The notes under the pieces are model-generated. The model did no database searches and was not told where the DNA came from. It worked only from the letters and a program-made list of their open reading frames with translations. From contig JAJDTX010000033.1 in the NCBI GenBank assembly GCA_022826925.1, positions 16,645 through 80,644 of the forward strand: a DNA stretch of 64,000 nucleotides, in the 5' to 3' direction. This DNA is from Bryobacterales bacterium. Lineage in GTDB: Bacteria; Acidobacteriota; Terriglobia; Bryobacterales; UBA6623. A program made the translations under genes and the position numbers. Numbering within the stretch: the stretch's first letter is position 1; every line of letters begins with the position of its first letter. This document shows, piece after piece, positions 63,287-64,000 of this stretch.

Positions 63287-63949
63287 ATGGTTTGGGAAAT
63301 GCGAGAGGCAACAACTCCCCCGATCGATGAGCTACATAGACTGCTCAAGACGCACTTCGGGTTTGAGTCCTTTCTGCCTCTGCAGCAGGAGATCGTCTCC
63401 CACGTGCTGTCCGGGCAGGATGGGCTTGTTCTCATGCCCACAGGCGGCGGCAAGTCGTTGTGCTACCAGCTTCCAGCCCTCGCCTTGGATGGCGTGACCG
63501 TTGTCGTCTCCCCGCTCATCGCGCTCATGAAGGACCAAGTGGGTGGACTGAAGGCCAACGACCTCCCCGCAGAGTTCCTGAATAGCTCCTTGACAACTGC
63601 TGAAGCGGCTGCCGTACGCTCTCAGGCTGTCCGAGGCGCACTCAAGCTGCTCTACATCGCCCCCGAACGTCTGGCTAATCCAGGATTCGACAACTTCCTG
63701 CGGGCGGTTAAGATCTCCCTCATTGCGATCGACGAGGCCCACTGCATCTCGGAGTGGGGCCACGACTTCCGTCCCGACTACCGAAGCCTGAAGTCCCTCC
63801 GGGACGGCAGGCCAAGTGTCCCGATATTAGCGCTTACAGCGACCGCCACTCCCAGAGTCCGCAGGGCTTTTCAATGTCAGATAGCGAGGGGCGGATTGCA
63901 TAAGGAGTTAGGAGAGGGGCTGGACAAACGCGCGGTGGTTGTGCGATAA
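63287..63949 (+). pseudogene. recQ: RecQ helicase, truncated after the first RecA-like domain
   Basis: 220 residues. Start matches RecQ: LLKTHFGFESFLPLQQEIVS, MPTGGGKSLCYQLPAL (Walker A), VVVSPLIALMKDQV, LLYIAPERL, AIDEAHCISEWGHDFRPDY (DEAH box) and LALTATATPRVR. After ATPRVR the expected continuation (REDI...) is replaced by an unrelated RAFQCQIARGG sequence that stops at 63947-63949. No second helicase domain or RQC/HRDC region is found in the remaining 50 bases. The break at about 63860 looks like an insertion or rearrangement point that the window edge cuts off. Intact RecQ is a 3'-5' DNA helicase; this fragment cannot unwind DNA. Confidence 0.85.
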
Positions 63950-64000
63950 CTCGCAGAGTGGGACCGCAGCACATCCCGTTAGGCGAGGTCCGGGTCCGTC

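Noticed and set aside
1..64000. CRISPR arrays, rRNA or tRNA genes, prophage genes.
   Set aside because: No regularly spaced repeats, no rRNA-like sequence, no cloverleaf and no phage structural genes were seen.

Overview
The window looks like a chromosomal stretch of a high-GC, diderm (Gram-negative) bacterium, most likely an Acidobacteriota member close to the Solibacter/Bryobacter group. The reasoning is inference from gene content: an LptD homologue, a POTRA-domain secreted protein, a TonB energy transducer and a very large carboxypeptidase-regulatory/TonB-receptor (Oar-like) protein imply an outer membrane. A C-terminal domain of the kind first catalogued as a Solibacter-type domain (TIGR03437-like), several sulfatases, Gfo/Idh/MocA oxidoreductases with Tat signals, a DUF1080 protein and a DUF1501/heme-protein pair are a typical Acidobacteriota/Planctomycetota blend. 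No rRNA, tRNA or CRISPR array was found.

Layout. 1-2.1 kb: two-gene DNA-repair operon (SbcD/YhaO-like nuclease and the start of an SbcC/YhaN-like ATPase). 2.4-4 kb: a lone HEPN-like ORF and a FitA/FitB (VapBC) toxin-antitoxin pair whose promoter carries a perfect inverted repeat. 4-6.4 kb: LptD. 6.8-11.4 kb: a secreted two-heme protein followed by a coupled Tat-exported DUF1501 protein. 11.4-17.2 kb: a decaying, transposon-bearing segment containing an N-terminally lost mscS remnant with an internal stop, an intact sulfatase, a carboxypeptidase-regulatory/TPR gene split by a TnpB-only IS200/IS605-type element, and a second, broken 3' copy of the DUF1501 gene. 17.3-24.6 kb: a carbohydrate/sulfate-scavenging cluster (Oar-like receptor, Gfo/Idh/MocA oxidoreductase, iduronate-sulfatase-like enzyme, DUF1080). 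24.6-39.7 kb: mixed metabolism (glycerophosphodiesterase, second MocA oxidoreductase, M28 peptidase, acyl-CoA carboxyltransferase, a giant HExxH secreted protein, DedA-like protein, SAM hydroxide adenosyltransferase, formate-THF ligase, M23 peptidase, thiamine-phosphate kinase). 39.7-48.7 kb: minus-strand run with a sulfatase/small membrane protein/sodium symporter operon, a TonB-like protein abutting a GnnA-like oxidoreductase, a PQQ-type propeller and NAD synthetase. 48.8-64 kb: TPR protein, a small basic protein, a beta-lactamase-like/NamZ fusion, seryl-tRNA synthetase, glycosyltransferase and sulfotransferase-like pair, thioredoxin-NHL protein, acyl-CoA synthetase, POTRA-only protein, DUF3592 protein and a RecQ gene that breaks off near the window edge.

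How it fits together. Much of the window serves outer-envelope biogenesis (LptD, POTRA protein, GnnA-like, M23, NamZ fusion) and the uptake and dismantling of sulfated glycans (three sulfatases, TonB system, Oar-like receptor, sodium symporter, MocA oxidoreductases, DUF1080). The best candidate for a little-described system is the TnpB element at 14649-15937: its boundaries can be read to the base because removing it restores the interrupted host frame, which also yields a predicted target-adjacent motif and a predicted guide for its omega-RNA.
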